64,000 bases of DNA from an uncultured Clostridia bacterium (GTDB lineage Bacteria; Bacillota; Clostridia; Oscillospirales; Acutalibacteraceae), in the NCBI GenBank assembly GCA_958436475.1, contig CAUBKG010000001.1, positions 28,285-92,284 on the forward strand, read 5' to 3'. The notes below the pieces were generated by a model, which saw only the letters and a list, made by a program, of their open reading frames with translations, made no database searches and had not been told where the DNA came from. Numbering within the stretch: the first letter of the stretch is position 1; each line of letters opens with the position of its first letter. The translations under genes were made by a program, and so were the position numbers. This document shows, piece after piece, positions 36,255 through 44,935 of the stretch.

Positions 36255-36332
36255 TGGGGTGGATAATCGGGTTCGAACCGACGACCTCCAGGGCCACAAC
36301 CTGGCACTCTAACCAACTGAGCTATATCCACC
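36255..36332 (-). tRNA. tRNA-His (anticodon GTG)
   Basis: A cloverleaf with acceptor GTGGATA/TATCCAC, encoded CCA, anticodon loop TTGTGGC giving GTG, and an extra 5' G opposite discriminator C, as expected for tRNA-His. Confidence 0.95.
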
Positions 36333-36357
36333 ATATATGGTCGTTTTCGACCTGACT

Positions 36358-36387
36358 ATTATATAACATATCCCCCGCGAAAGTCAA
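36358..36387 (-). promoter_or_regulatory. Promoter of the tRNA-His/tRNA-Gln unit
   Basis: Minus strand: TTGACT (36382-36387), 18-base spacer, TATAAT (36358-36363). Confidence 0.75.
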
Positions 36388-36420
36388 CCTATAAATTCAC
36401 GGGGGATAAAAAGATTTTTT

Positions 36421-37293
36421 TCAGCGGTTCCGCCCCAAAAAGAACAGGGCAACCGTGCCCGGGCCGGAGTGCGTGCCGATGGTTGGGCCGATGAAATTCA
36501 CCATGAAGTTTGAGATGTGCAAGCGCTTTTTCACCTGCTCCTGCACGTAAAGGGCATCCTCCTCACAATCTCCATGGCTAATGAAGACGACCGGATTCTC
36601 CATGCCCTCTGCGAGCTTTTCCATGTGGCCCACCAGGGCATCCAGCGATTGCTTTCTTCCCCGCACCTTTCCGATGGGGATCAGCCGGCCTTCATCATCC
36701 ACATGCAGAATTGGCTTGATGCCGAGCATGGAACCAATGATCGCCGTCGCCTTGGATACCCTTCCGCCCCGGTGCAGGTGGTTCAGGTCGTCTACCGTGA
36801 AATAATGGCAGAGGTGAAGCTTGTTTTCTTCCAGCCAGGAGAGGATTTCTTCGCGGGTCTTCCCCGCTTCCTTCATCTGAACTGCGTAAGAAAGAAGCAG
36901 GCCCTCTCCCATGGAGGCACAGCGGGAATCGACCACACGCACGGCGCCCTCGCCGTATTTTTCATTCAGCTCTTTGGCGGCAAGGCACGCGCTGTTGTAG
37001 CTTCCGCTGAGCGCGGAGGAAAAGCTGATATGGAGCACGCTTTTTCCGTCTCTCAGGAAGCCTTCAAAGAATTCTTCCGCCTGCATCGGCGTTGCCTGCT
37101 GTGTCTGCGGCATTTCCCCGCCCCGCATCTTCCGGTAAAATTCCTTCGGGTCCATATTTTGCCCGAGGCCATAGCGAACGCCCTCCACTGTATAGGAAAG
37201 GACGAGCAGGCGCACATCATGAGCCAGATAAAATTCTTCCGGCATATCGCAGGTATTATCGCTGGTGATCACAAAGCCGTCAAAAGGGTTCAT
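36421..37293 (-). CDS. DegV family fatty acid-binding protein
   Basis: 290 residues. Seen: N-terminal TSDNTCDMPEEF, ISFSSALSGSYNSA (fatty-acid carboxylate contact), VDSRCASMGEGL, and HLHRGGRVSKATAIIGSMLGIKPIL split over two segments. DegV/FakB proteins present fatty acids to the FakA kinase. No fakA is adjacent. Cytoplasmic. Confidence 0.93.
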   Translation of the reverse strand: MNPFDGFVITSDNTCDMPEEFYLAHDVRLLVLSYTVEGVRYGLGQNMDPKEFYRKMRGGEMPQTQQATPMQAEEFFEGFLRDGKSVLHISFSSALSGSYNSACLAAKELNEKYGEGAVRVVDSRCASMGEGLLLSYAVQMKEAGKTREEILSWLEENKLHLCHYFTVDDLNHLHRGGRVSKATAIIGSMLGIKPILHVDDEGRLIPIGKVRGRKQSLDALVGHMEKLAEGMENPVVFISHGDCEEDALYVQEQVKKRLHISNFMVNFIGPTIGTHSGPGTVALFFLGRNR

Positions 37294-37349
37294 ACCGCAT
37301 CCTCACTTTCCGCGGATTTATCATGAAAAGCCGCGCTGTTTGTGATTTT

Positions 37350-37378
37350 ATTATACCGGATTTGTGGAAGAAACACAA
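37350..37378 (-). promoter_or_regulatory. Promoter of the degV gene
   Basis: Minus strand: TTGTGT (37373-37378), 17-base spacer, TATAAT (37350-37355). Confidence 0.6.
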
Positions 37379-37404
37379 CTCCATCTTTGCAGGGCTATGG
37401 GGAT

Positions 37405-37442
37405 AAAAAAGAGGCCTTCAAAAAGAAGGTCTCTTAAAAAGA
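37405..37442 (-). terminator. Terminator of the pilin pair
   Basis: AAGAGACCTTC / GAAGGCCTCTT hairpin followed on the minus strand by TTTTTTATCC. Confidence 0.85.
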
Positions 37443-37452
37443 TCAACATTTA

Positions 37453-37926
37453 CTAAACACGAGTAACTTCACCGGTTTCCAAATCGACCTCATACATAGC
37501 ATTCGAAGTGTAAGTACCGGTAATCTTACCATCAGGAGATATTGTAATAACAAAAGAATCGTTTTTCGGAATATTAGGCGCCAATCGCAAAAAAACAGCC
37601 GCCGCACTTGTAGGGTTACTGGTCACGTTATCAGCATCCTTTTTAATCTTAATATCTGATGACGTATTAATCGTAACCTTATTTCCATCCACATCTGTAG
37701 CGACATTGGATTCTGCTTCTGTAAATAAAATAGAAGCAATGGATTTTACGCTTGCAGCATTATTAAGTGCATTATTCTCCCCGGTTTTTTTTACCCAGCC
37801 ATTGATAGCCGGAATAAGAGTGGCCGCCAAAATTGCCAAAATTGCAATAACTACAATAAGTTCAACAAGTGTAAAGCCTCTTTTACTCCGTGCCCGCCCC
37901 AACTGGTGGAAAACAAAAGTCTTCAT
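37453..37926 (-). CDS. Type IV prepilin (second of tandem pair)
   Basis: 157 residues. A 17-residue leader ending SKRG is cut before FTLVELIVVIAILAILA, with Glu at position 5 of the mature protein. The first 60 mature residues are almost the same as the adjacent pilin (NGWVKK, LNNAASVKS); the C-terminal halves differ. Likely a pilus subunit exported by the PilB/PilC machine and processed by PilD. ATG 37926 gives the proper leader and has AAAGGAG upstream. Confidence 0.92.
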   Translation of the reverse strand: MKTFVFHQLGRARSKRGFTLVELIVVIAILAILAATLIPAINGWVKKTGENNALNNAASVKSIASILFTEAESNVATDVDGNKVTINTSSDIKIKKDADNVTSNPTSAAAVFLRLAPNIPKNDSFVITISPDGKITGTYTSNAMYEVDLETGEVTRV

Positions 37927-37984
37927 AGAGAAAACTCCTTTTGGAATCATAAATCAACATCCGGCTATAAGCAACTGTTACTAG

Positions 37985-38022
37985 AAAAAATGGGACCTTC
38001 CAAAATTGGAAAGCCCCATTAA
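37985..38022 (-). terminator. Terminator-like hairpin between the two pilin genes
   Basis: AATGGGGCTTTCC / GGAAGGTCCCATT hairpin followed on the minus strand by TTTTTTC. It would lower expression of the second pilin relative to the first. Confidence 0.8.
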
Positions 38023-38032
38023 AGAAACAGAA

Positions 38033-38452
38033 TCAGGATTCAGCTTCTTTAATCTCCATCTTTTCAATATCGACATTTATTTTACCGCCATTGCTCTTGT
38101 ATTCACCTGTGACCTTACCATCCGCATCGACTGAGACCGAGAAATCATCATTAGTGGGAATATTGGGAAGTAACTTTTGAAGATCAGTATCAGTTTTCGA
38201 CAGACCTGCGAGAGAGTCTTTAGTTACCTCGCCAGACTCTACTTGTGTATATAAGATAGATGCTGCAGATTTCACACTGGCTGCATTGTTTAACGCAGCA
38301 CTTTCTTGAGATTTCTTAACCCAACCATTGATAGCCGGGATAAGAACAGCCGCGAGGATCGCCAGAATGGCGATAACAACGATGAGCTCGATCAGGGTAA
38401 AGCCCTTTTTGCTCTGCACCTTTTTCAGGCTGCGGGAAACCAAGTTTTTCAT
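38033..38452 (-). CDS. Type IV prepilin (first of tandem pair, probable major pilin)
   Basis: 139 residues with a 17-residue leader ending SKKG, then FTLIELIVVIAILAILA with Glu5. The strongest promoter in the locus lies upstream (38591-38619), followed by AAAGGAG at the start codon and a terminator after the gene, a layout typical for an abundant subunit. The C-terminal domain is small and acidic with no cysteines. Major-pilin status is inferred from this layout. Confidence 0.92.
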   Translation of the reverse strand: MKNLVSRSLKKVQSKKGFTLIELIVVIAILAILAAVLIPAINGWVKKSQESAALNNAASVKSAASILYTQVESGEVTKDSLAGLSKTDTDLQKLLPNIPTNDDFSVSVDADGKVTGEYKSNGGKINVDIEKMEIKEAES

Positions 38453-38590
38453 TTTTCCAAAACTCCTTTTAAAGAATTTACGGGTCGTTACCATACTTAT
38501 GTACGCAGAGCAAAAATAGAACCTGACTTCTTCCCTGCCACTCCATTTTTAAGCTCACTCACACAATGGCTGGCCCTTTAAGTAATTACT

Positions 38591-38619
38591 ATAATAGCAA
38601 ATTGTCTATGCAATGTCAA
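38591..38619 (-). promoter_or_regulatory. Promoter of the major pilin gene
   Basis: Minus strand: TTGACA (38614-38619), 17-base spacer, TATTAT (38591-38596). It leaves a leader of about 130 bases before the start codon. Confidence 0.8.
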
Positions 38620-38636
38620 TAAAAAATGAAATAAAT

Positions 38637-39716
38637 TCAGAAGTTATTTGTAAAAATACTCGCAGAGGCTTCCAGGAACTTCTTCAATTGCTCCTTATCT
38701 GTGCACTTTTCCATCGCCGTGGAAAGCGTGATGACTCCCTCTTCCACGAGCTGGGCCAAAGAGGCATCCAAAAGGATCATTCCCTGCTTGCGGCCGGTCT
38801 GGATGGCGGAGGGAATCTGATGCCCCTTGCTCTCGCGGATCATGTTGCTGATGGCGTCGTTCGCCACCATAATTTCAAAGGCCGCCGTTCTGCCGGTGCC
38901 GTCTGCCTTCGGGAGAATCTGCTGGGTTGCAACACCCTTGAGAACCGATGCGAGCTGAATACGGACCTGCTGCTGCTGATGGGGCGGGAAAACGTCTATA
39001 ATACGGTCGATGGTGTTGGCCGCACCGATGGTGTGCAGGGTGGAAAAGACCAAATGGCCGGTTTCCGCCGCGGTAAGAGCCGCGCTGATCGTTTCGAAAT
39101 CGCGCATTTCCCCCACGAGGATAACGTCCGGATCTTCACGGAGGGCGGCGCGCAGGGCCTGCTCGTAAGAGGGCACATCCACCCCGAGCTCACGCTGATG
39201 GATCATGGCCATCCGGTGGTGGTGCTCATACTCGATCGGGTCCTCTACCGTGATGACATGGCAGTTTCGGTGAGCGTTTATGTAACCGGTGATTGCAGCC
39301 AGAGACGTGGATTTACCGCTTCCGGTCGGGCCGGTAATCAGTACAAGGCCGCGCGGAAGCATGGCGAAGTCTTTAAAAACCTCCGGCAGATGGAGCTCCT
39401 CCAACGTGGGAATATCTTCCCTCAGGAGACGGATCGCCGCGGCGAGCTGCCCTTTCTGGTGATAAATATTCACCCTGTAACGGCGTTTCAGAGCATCTGC
39501 ATAGGCAAAGTCCAAATCCTCGCCTGCGTCCAGCCTTTTGCGCTGTTCCTCGTTTATCATGGAAAGGATGAGGCGGCGGTTTTCTTCACTGTCTATCTCG
39601 TTGCTGAATTTTGTGAGGCTGCCCAGCTTCCGCACGATGGGAGGAAGGTCCATGGTGAGATGGAGGTCGGAACAATCTTCATCACGGGCGCGGTTCAGTA
39701 TTTCTTCAATCGTCAT
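38637..39716 (-). CDS. pilT: Type IV pilus retraction ATPase PilT
   Basis: 359 residues. Walker A GPTGSGKST, Asp box VEDPIEYEH, Walker B ILVGEMRDFET and His box STLHT are present, with the PilT order throughout. It powers pilus depolymerisation, implying retractable pili for twitching, adhesion or DNA uptake. It lies between pilB and the pilin genes. Confidence 0.95.
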   Translation of the reverse strand: MTIEEILNRARDEDCSDLHLTMDLPPIVRKLGSLTKFSNEIDSEENRRLILSMINEEQRKRLDAGEDLDFAYADALKRRYRVNIYHQKGQLAAAIRLLREDIPTLEELHLPEVFKDFAMLPRGLVLITGPTGSGKSTSLAAITGYINAHRNCHVITVEDPIEYEHHHRMAMIHQRELGVDVPSYEQALRAALREDPDVILVGEMRDFETISAALTAAETGHLVFSTLHTIGAANTIDRIIDVFPPHQQQQVRIQLASVLKGVATQQILPKADGTGRTAAFEIMVANDAISNMIRESKGHQIPSAIQTGRKQGMILLDASLAQLVEEGVITLSTAMEKCTDKEQLKKFLEASASIFTNNF

Positions 39717-39811
39717 TTTCTGATACCTTTCCCAGCACAGAAGGTAAAGTGTATGGATACGGCTCCGCCTCCCTGTGCCGCCGGAGACAGGCCGGAAACT
39801 ACCGGAAAGTA

Positions 39812-41512
39812 CTAATCGATTGAATAGGTCGTTTTAATCAGCTCGTCAATGGACGTGCGGCCGTCCAGCACCATCTCGCTCATATTCTGGCGGAGGAGCT
39901 TGGTGCCCTTGGAAACGGCGTATTCCTCGAGCTCCTGCGAGGTGGCTCCGAGGAAGATCATGCTGCGCATATCCGGGTCAATGAGAATGATTTCGTGGAT
40001 TGCTGTTCTTCCCTTATGGCCGGTATTGTTGCATTCCGGGCAGCCCTCGGAACGATAGATCGGCACCGGATGATCCACGCCCAGGAGCTTCTGCTCCTCC
40101 GCGTTGGCCATATATTCCTTCTTGCAGTGCGGGCAGTTGAGCTTTACCAGGCGCTGCGCAATGATGCCGTTGACCGAAGAGCCGACCAGATATGGCTCGA
40201 TTCCCATATTGACCAGACGGATAATGGCCGAAGAAGCATCGTTGGTATGGAGGGTGGAAAGCACCAGATGGCCGGTGATGGCGGACCGCATGGCGATTTC
40301 CGCCGTTTCCGAGTCTCGGATTTCACCGATGAGGATGACATCCGGGTCCTGACGGAGAATGGAGCGCAGGCCGGAGGCAAAGGTAAGCCCCGCTTTTGCG
40401 TTCACATGCACCTGATTGACCCCTGGAATCTCCATTTCGACCGGGTCTTCTACCGTTACGATGTTGATTTTAGGGCTGCGGATCGCGTCGAGTGCGGCGT
40501 AAAGCGTGGTGGTTTTACCGCTTCCGGTCGGGCCGGTCACCAGGATGATGCCGGTAGAGCATTTGATGAGCTTGTTGAACATCACGCGGTTATATTCGCT
40601 CATGCCCAGCTCTTCGATTTTCCGGATCTTCTGCTTCTGCCCGCCCAAGATACGCATAACCACCTTTTCGCCATTGGTGGTGGGAAGGCTGGAAACACGG
40701 ATATCGATCTTAGAATCGTCTCCCATATCGAATTCAAAGCGGCCGTCCAGCGGGATGCGGCGCTCTGCAATATTCATGTTGCCGAGTATCTTGAGGCGCG
40801 TCACGAGCGAGGAATGCACGCTCTTTGCAAGGCGCATGTCCTCCACGAGGTCGCCGTCGATACGCATGCGCACCACCGTAGCGTTTTCTTCCGGCTCGAT
40901 ATGGATATCGCTCGCGTTCTTCTGAAAGGCTTTCAGGATAATGGTGTTCACGAGCTTTACGACCGGCGCGTTATCCACGCGTTCCTCCGCCTGCTGTACC
41001 TCTTCTGCCTCTTCCTCTTCTTCCGCCTCATCTTCCACGATGAATTCCTCATCGATGGTGCTGAGCGTTTTCTTCATAGAGGTTTCCGTATAGGCGTTTT
41101 TTATGATTTCTTCAATATCCGATTCCGCCGCGAGGAAGGGTTCCACTTCCATGGCGCAAACGGACTTGATTTCATCCATCGCATAGAAGTTGAGCGGATC
41201 GGTGGTAGCGACCAGAAGCTCGCCGTTCTGCACATCGAAGGGGACGGCGCTGTGCTTGCGGGCTGTGGATTCCGGCAGAAGCCTTACGGCCTCCGCATTG
41301 ACCGGCATGGTGTCCTTATCGAACAGGGGAACCATAAAGCGCTTTGCAAGCGCTTCCAGAAGCTGACGGCCGGTAATCAGTTCGTTCTGAACGAGCAGCT
41401 CGCCCAAACGCGTGCCGGGGTTTTCTTTCTGCAGTTCAATGGCCGCGGCGAGCTGTTCCCTCGTCAGCGCGCCCATATTAACTAAGATTTGACCTAAGGG
41501 AATATTTCTCAT
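39812..41512 (-). CDS. pilB: Type IV pilus assembly ATPase PilB with MshEN domain
   Basis: 566 residues. The first 70 residues hold two tandem 24-residue MshEN motifs (PLGQILVNMGALTREQL... and RLGELLVQNELITGRQL...), a known c-di-GMP-binding unit of assembly ATPases. A strongly acidic stretch near residues 155-180 links to the motor, which has Walker A GPTGSGKTTTL, VEDPVE, LIGEIRDSET and STLHT. A tetracysteine zinc site (CPHC and CPEC) lies near the C-terminus. GGAGG precedes the ATG. It is divergent from pilD. Confidence 0.95.
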   Translation of the reverse strand: MRNIPLGQILVNMGALTREQLAAAIELQKENPGTRLGELLVQNELITGRQLLEALAKRFMVPLFDKDTMPVNAEAVRLLPESTARKHSAVPFDVQNGELLVATTDPLNFYAMDEIKSVCAMEVEPFLAAESDIEEIIKNAYTETSMKKTLSTIDEEFIVEDEAEEEEEAEEVQQAEERVDNAPVVKLVNTIILKAFQKNASDIHIEPEENATVVRMRIDGDLVEDMRLAKSVHSSLVTRLKILGNMNIAERRIPLDGRFEFDMGDDSKIDIRVSSLPTTNGEKVVMRILGGQKQKIRKIEELGMSEYNRVMFNKLIKCSTGIILVTGPTGSGKTTTLYAALDAIRSPKINIVTVEDPVEMEIPGVNQVHVNAKAGLTFASGLRSILRQDPDVILIGEIRDSETAEIAMRSAITGHLVLSTLHTNDASSAIIRLVNMGIEPYLVGSSVNGIIAQRLVKLNCPHCKKEYMANAEEQKLLGVDHPVPIYRSEGCPECNNTGHKGRTAIHEIILIDPDMRSMIFLGATSQELEEYAVSKGTKLLRQNMSEMVLDGRTSIDELIKTTYSID

Positions 41513-41580
41513 TTGCTGTAAACCTCCGTTGATAAATCCACTGCACTTTGTTACAATGGAAGAAACTTTCTGAAAGGCAA

Positions 41581-42339
41581 GTGAACCAAACCGTGAATAT
41601 CGTATTTGGCCTGTTTTACCTTTTGTTTGGACTGCTGATCGGCAGTTTTCTCAATGTATGTATTTACCGCATTCCCAGAAAGGAATCCATTGCCTTCGGG
41701 CGCTCCCAATGCACGACCTGCAATGAGCCGATCAAGGCTTATGATCTGATCCCAGTGGTGAGCTTCCTTTTTTTAAGGGGTAAGTGCCGGAACTGCGGTT
41801 CAAAAATCTCAGCAAGATATCCCCTCATTGAAACGCTGACTGGGATTTTATTTCTGCTGAGTTATTTGTTCTTTGGACCAACGCTCAAAAGCCTGCTGTT
41901 CTGCGCTTTTTTCGCGGTGCTCGTGGTGCTGGCGCTTATCGACTTCGATACGCAAGAAATCCCCAATCGCCTGATTATTGCCATTGCAGTGCTTGCCGCG
42001 GCGGCTGTTTTTGTGGAGCCGGAAATCTCGATATGGAGCCGCGTGATCGGGTTTTTCATTGTGAGCGTTCCGATCCTCCTGCTGGTTCTGCTGGGAGGCA
42101 TGGGAGGCGGAGACCTGAAGCTGATGGCGGTTTCCGGCTTCCTGCTCGGCGCTAAGCTGATTGTGGTGGCCGCGCTGTTCGGCGTGCTGATTGGAGGGGC
42201 GGCCGGCGCAGTGATATTAATAAGAAAAAAGACGGGCGGTAAGGCGAAGATGGCGTTTGGCCCCAGCCTTGCCGCGGGTCTTGTTCTGGCTTCTCTGTTC
42301 GGCAATGCGATTGCAGACGGCTATTTCGCTCTATTCTGA
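41581..42339 (+). CDS. pilD: Prepilin peptidase
   Basis: About 252 residues, a polytopic aspartic protease that cleaves and methylates prepilins. Seen: GSFLNVCIYRIPR, two zinc-type CxxC pairs (CTTC and CRNC), the first catalytic Asp in LIDFDTQEIPN and the second in GGMGGGDLK. The start is uncertain: GTG 41581 or GTG 41593 (the latter fits family N-termini); a TTG at 41548 is also open. It is the only plus-strand gene of the locus and its end overlaps the minor pilin stop by nine bases, tail to tail. Confidence 0.93.
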   Translation: MNQTVNIVFGLFYLLFGLLIGSFLNVCIYRIPRKESIAFGRSQCTTCNEPIKAYDLIPVVSFLFLRGKCRNCGSKISARYPLIETLTGILFLLSYLFFGPTLKSLLFCAFFAVLVVLALIDFDTQEIPNRLIIAIAVLAAAAVFVEPEISIWSRVIGFFIVSVPILLLVLLGGMGGGDLKLMAVSGFLLGAKLIVVAALFGVLIGGAAGAVILIRKKTGGKAKMAFGPSLAAGLVLASLFGNAIADGYFALF

Positions 42340-42888
42340 CGCCGCGTGCTCATACACAACGCGGTCGCAAGTCTCCGATACGGGCCCGGATATGCCTGCG
42401 CCATCCGTCATTTCCATCGAAAACATATTGATGGATTTGGAGGTAGAATAGAGCACTGTGGTGCGCGGCGGATTATACACCCGCACATCCAGCTTCATAA
42501 CGGTATCGGAAACCTTGGTGAATTCCATCTCCGCGCGGAGCTTATTATACATCGTATCCTGCAAAAGATCGGTGATTTCCGAGCCCTCCTGCACCTTCAC
42601 GCGGTCGGTTGAAGTATCGTTGAAAATCATGCGCTCGCCTGCCGCCGGTGCGGCGGAGGGATCGTTCGAAAGCTCGGCTTTCATCGTAAAAATCAATTCA
42701 TCGCTCGCCTTTGCAATCAGGTTTGCGCTGAGGTCCTGCGCATAGTTCACCTGGATCGCCTTGTTATACACCTTATTGATGTTGACAAAGGCGGTCATAA
42801 GCGCAATGGTGATGATGGAAAAAATCGCCACGCTGATGATGACTTCCAGAAGGGTAAACCCTTTTTTCTCTTTTAATTTATGCAGCAT
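42331..42888 (-). CDS. Minor prepilin, PilV/GspI-like
   Basis: 185 residues. Short leader MLHKLKEKKG, then FTLLEVIISVAIFSIITIALM with Glu5. The remainder is soluble and acidic with no recognised fold. Probably a low-abundance initiation or tip pilin. Its 3' end overlaps pilD. Confidence 0.85.
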   Translation of the reverse strand: MLHKLKEKKGFTLLEVIISVAIFSIITIALMTAFVNINKVYNKAIQVNYAQDLSANLIAKASDELIFTMKAELSNDPSAAPAAGERMIFNDTSTDRVKVQEGSEITDLLQDTMYNKLRAEMEFTKVSDTVMKLDVRVYNPPRTTVLYSTSKSINMFSMEMTDGAGISGPVSETCDRVVYEHAASE

Positions 42889-42933
42889 GTGCCTTCGCTC
42901 CCTTCCGGAAAAGATAAGGGCCTTTCCCGAACG

Positions 42934-43338
42934 CTAGTTTGTTGTGGCGGGTTCCGTTGCGGGGATATAATAATCATACGTGAGGCCCGTATCCTTATCC
43001 ACCACCGTTTTGTGCGTCCCTTTTCCGCCGTTGATGGTGAATACCTCGTTGCCGGCGCCGTCTCGGAACGTGATGATGTTATCTTCCTCTATGGCTTTGG
43101 TGGCCACTTCCATATTGTCTTCCGGAGCCGCCTCTTCCCCTTCCATTACGGAAGCGGCGCCGTTGCTGCTTTGCCCCTTGCGCACCGCGCTGTTCATGGT
43201 TTGCAGGGAAAAGGTTACGAGCCCTGCAATCATCATCAGGCAAACGGCAAGGATGGCGAGGCTGACGATCAGCTCGATCAGGGAAAACCCGTCTTTGGAG
43301 AACGCCCTGCGAAGGCGCTTTATGTACCGGCTTTGCAT
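42934..43338 (-). CDS. Minor prepilin
   Basis: 134 residues. Leader ends FSKDG, followed by FSLIELIVSLAILAVCLMMIAG with Glu5. The soluble part is short, acidic and ends in a Thr/Pro-rich tail. It lies in the minor-pilin block between the PilX-like gene and the second minor pilin. Confidence 0.85.
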   Translation of the reverse strand: MQSRYIKRLRRAFSKDGFSLIELIVSLAILAVCLMMIAGLVTFSLQTMNSAVRKGQSSNGAASVMEGEEAAPEDNMEVATKAIEEDNIITFRDGAGNEVFTINGGKGTHKTVVDKDTGLTYDYYIPATEPATTN

Positions 43339-43375
43339 TGCCGTTTCCTCCCTTTCCTAAAAAATCAGCGTACGC

Positions 43376-43399
43376 GCCGCCGGGGTTTTTCCCCGGCTT
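43376..43399 (+). terminator. Plus-strand-oriented hairpin inside a minus-strand operon
   Basis: GCCGGGG / CCCCGGC with a five-T loop, followed on the plus strand by TTTTTTC. No plus-strand gene ends nearby. It may block antisense transcription or act as an intercistronic stability hairpin. Confidence 0.5.
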
Positions 43400-43404
43400 T
43401 TTTC

Positions 43405-44835
43405 TTACTTGCCGTCTCCCTTTTGGAAGCCGCCCACACTCCAGCTGGCGTTCGTGGAACTGCTGCCGCCGCCATCGGTGAAGCCGTCTTTTGGATTTTT
43501 ATAAAAAACCTTAAAATTGGGCGAAGTAGCGCCCGTCATGGTTGTACCTCGAAGTCCACCATTGACTGTAAAATTTTGACCATATAGAAATCCAACGTAT
43601 TTCGTTTCATTCAAAAGATCAGTTAATAAATATCCGTTATAAACACAATTATCCTCAAATTTATAAGTAGTACTATCGGCATAATCAATTATATATAGAC
43701 GCGGCGTGACATCCGCCAAGGAACCATCACTTGATTTACGCGGGCGACCCTCCGTATCATAATATACTAAATTTCCCTCATTATCAATTGCCTGACCGTC
43801 TTTGTTAATTAGCCTTCCAATATTTTGGGAAAAAAGAGGTTCAGCAGTTCCACCGGGCATAAGTATTAAGACATTTCCATTGTCTCCATCTGGATCATAT
43901 ACAATATCAAGCCCATTCGCCAATTCAATAACTTTATGGCTAGCACCTATACAATTGACAGAATCAACCAAAATGCTGACATCACCTTTTGTAACATCTA
44001 GCCGCGGCGTTCCGTGGCTAGTGTCAACCACCTCATTCCAGGTTTTAAGATTATCAAAGGATGTTGGTGGCGGTTCAATAGGCGGATTTATTATTTCTTG
44101 ATTAAAAAAGCATCGACCATTTAAACTTTTAAGCTCATTATAAGTTGTGCCAGGTGCTAGATAAAGATTCCCTGTGAGGCTCGTTGCTCCTTTCAGCTGA
44201 TTATCCCCAGAAATATGAATGTTCCCCGAAAACTTGTTTTCGCCCCAACCTTCGTCATCTATTTTTGCAAATGCGGTAATGTCTCCTTTAACTGTAGTGC
44301 TGTTTATATTCATGGATGCGCTCCCCGGTCTCAATACAATCCCCCCTTCAATTGTGGCTCCATGGAGATTGATTGTCCCCGTCATATCCAGCGCATGCGT
44401 CACCTGGAACGGCGGCTTGGTCCGGGTGATGGACCCCTCCACCTTGCTGCTGATGGAATACTTCTTGCCGTGGTCCTCGCCGGTGGCGGTAACGGATAGC
44501 TGGGGGTTATCCGGGTCGCTGTTGAGCAGCCGGAGGGTGAGGGTATAGGTGCCGTCCGCAAACTCGATGGGGTCGGAAACGAGCGTGCCGCCCGCGTTCC
44601 TGATCGCCTGGATCAGCGCATCGTCCTTCTGGGAGACGATGGAATTGAGGGCGGTTTCTATGCCGGATTTCGCATTGAAATATGCCTGCTGCCGGTTTAC
44701 ATCATACGTGGTCTTTTTATAGACCATCGAGGTAACGCCCGCCATTCCCACCGCAAGGATGGCAATGATGGCGAGCAGGCAGATAGACAGCACCAGCGCA
44801 CTGCCCTTTTTATCCTGAATCAGACGTTTTAGCAT
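43405..44835 (-). CDS. PilX-like pilus-associated protein with AT-rich core
   Basis: 476 residues. N-terminus MLKRLIQDKKG then SALVLSICLLAIIAILAVG, a pilin-like helix without Glu5, followed by the PilX-type YFNAKSGIETALNSI. The rest is a long beta-rich extracytoplasmic domain with Asn/Gly-rich repeats. The DNA for roughly residues 150-440 is much richer in A and T than either flank (28 percent GC in 43561-43620 against 65 percent in 44461-44520), suggesting a replaced cassette. Possibly a tip adhesin; that role is inferred. Confidence 0.8.
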   Translation of the reverse strand: MLKRLIQDKKGSALVLSICLLAIIAILAVGMAGVTSMVYKKTTYDVNRQQAYFNAKSGIETALNSIVSQKDDALIQAIRNAGGTLVSDPIEFADGTYTLTLRLLNSDPDNPQLSVTATGEDHGKKYSISSKVEGSITRTKPPFQVTHALDMTGTINLHGATIEGGIVLRPGSASMNINSTTVKGDITAFAKIDDEGWGENKFSGNIHISGDNQLKGATSLTGNLYLAPGTTYNELKSLNGRCFFNQEIINPPIEPPPTSFDNLKTWNEVVDTSHGTPRLDVTKGDVSILVDSVNCIGASHKVIELANGLDIVYDPDGDNGNVLILMPGGTAEPLFSQNIGRLINKDGQAIDNEGNLVYYDTEGRPRKSSDGSLADVTPRLYIIDYADSTTYKFEDNCVYNGYLLTDLLNETKYVGFLYGQNFTVNGGLRGTTMTGATSPNFKVFYKNPKDGFTDGGGSSSTNASWSVGGFQKGDGK

Positions 44836-44887
44836 AGGTTTAACCGCCTTTCGTTTGCCCTAAAGAAGCACCTTTGTATATTCGTTA

Positions 44888-44914
44888 TGAGGGGAAGCGC
44901 CGGAGCGCTTCCCC
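44888..44914. repeat. Perfect hairpin between pilO and the PilX-like gene
   Basis: GGGGAAGCGC / GCGCTTCCCC with a four-base loop in the 100-base gap. There is no long T-run on either strand, so more likely an RNA stability or attenuation element than a terminator. Confidence 0.55.
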
Positions 44915-44935
44915 TTAGTTTATGTTATGAATCAA

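Noticed and set aside
37930..37975. Possible separate promoter for the second pilin (TTGCTT-N17-TATGAT)
   Set aside because: The -10 box almost touches the ribosome site, leaving no room for a normal leader; readthrough from the first pilin is more likely.
38613..41485. Long plus-strand frames of 400 and 496 codons
   Set aside because: They mirror pilT and pilB, whose ATPase motifs are unambiguous on the minus strand.
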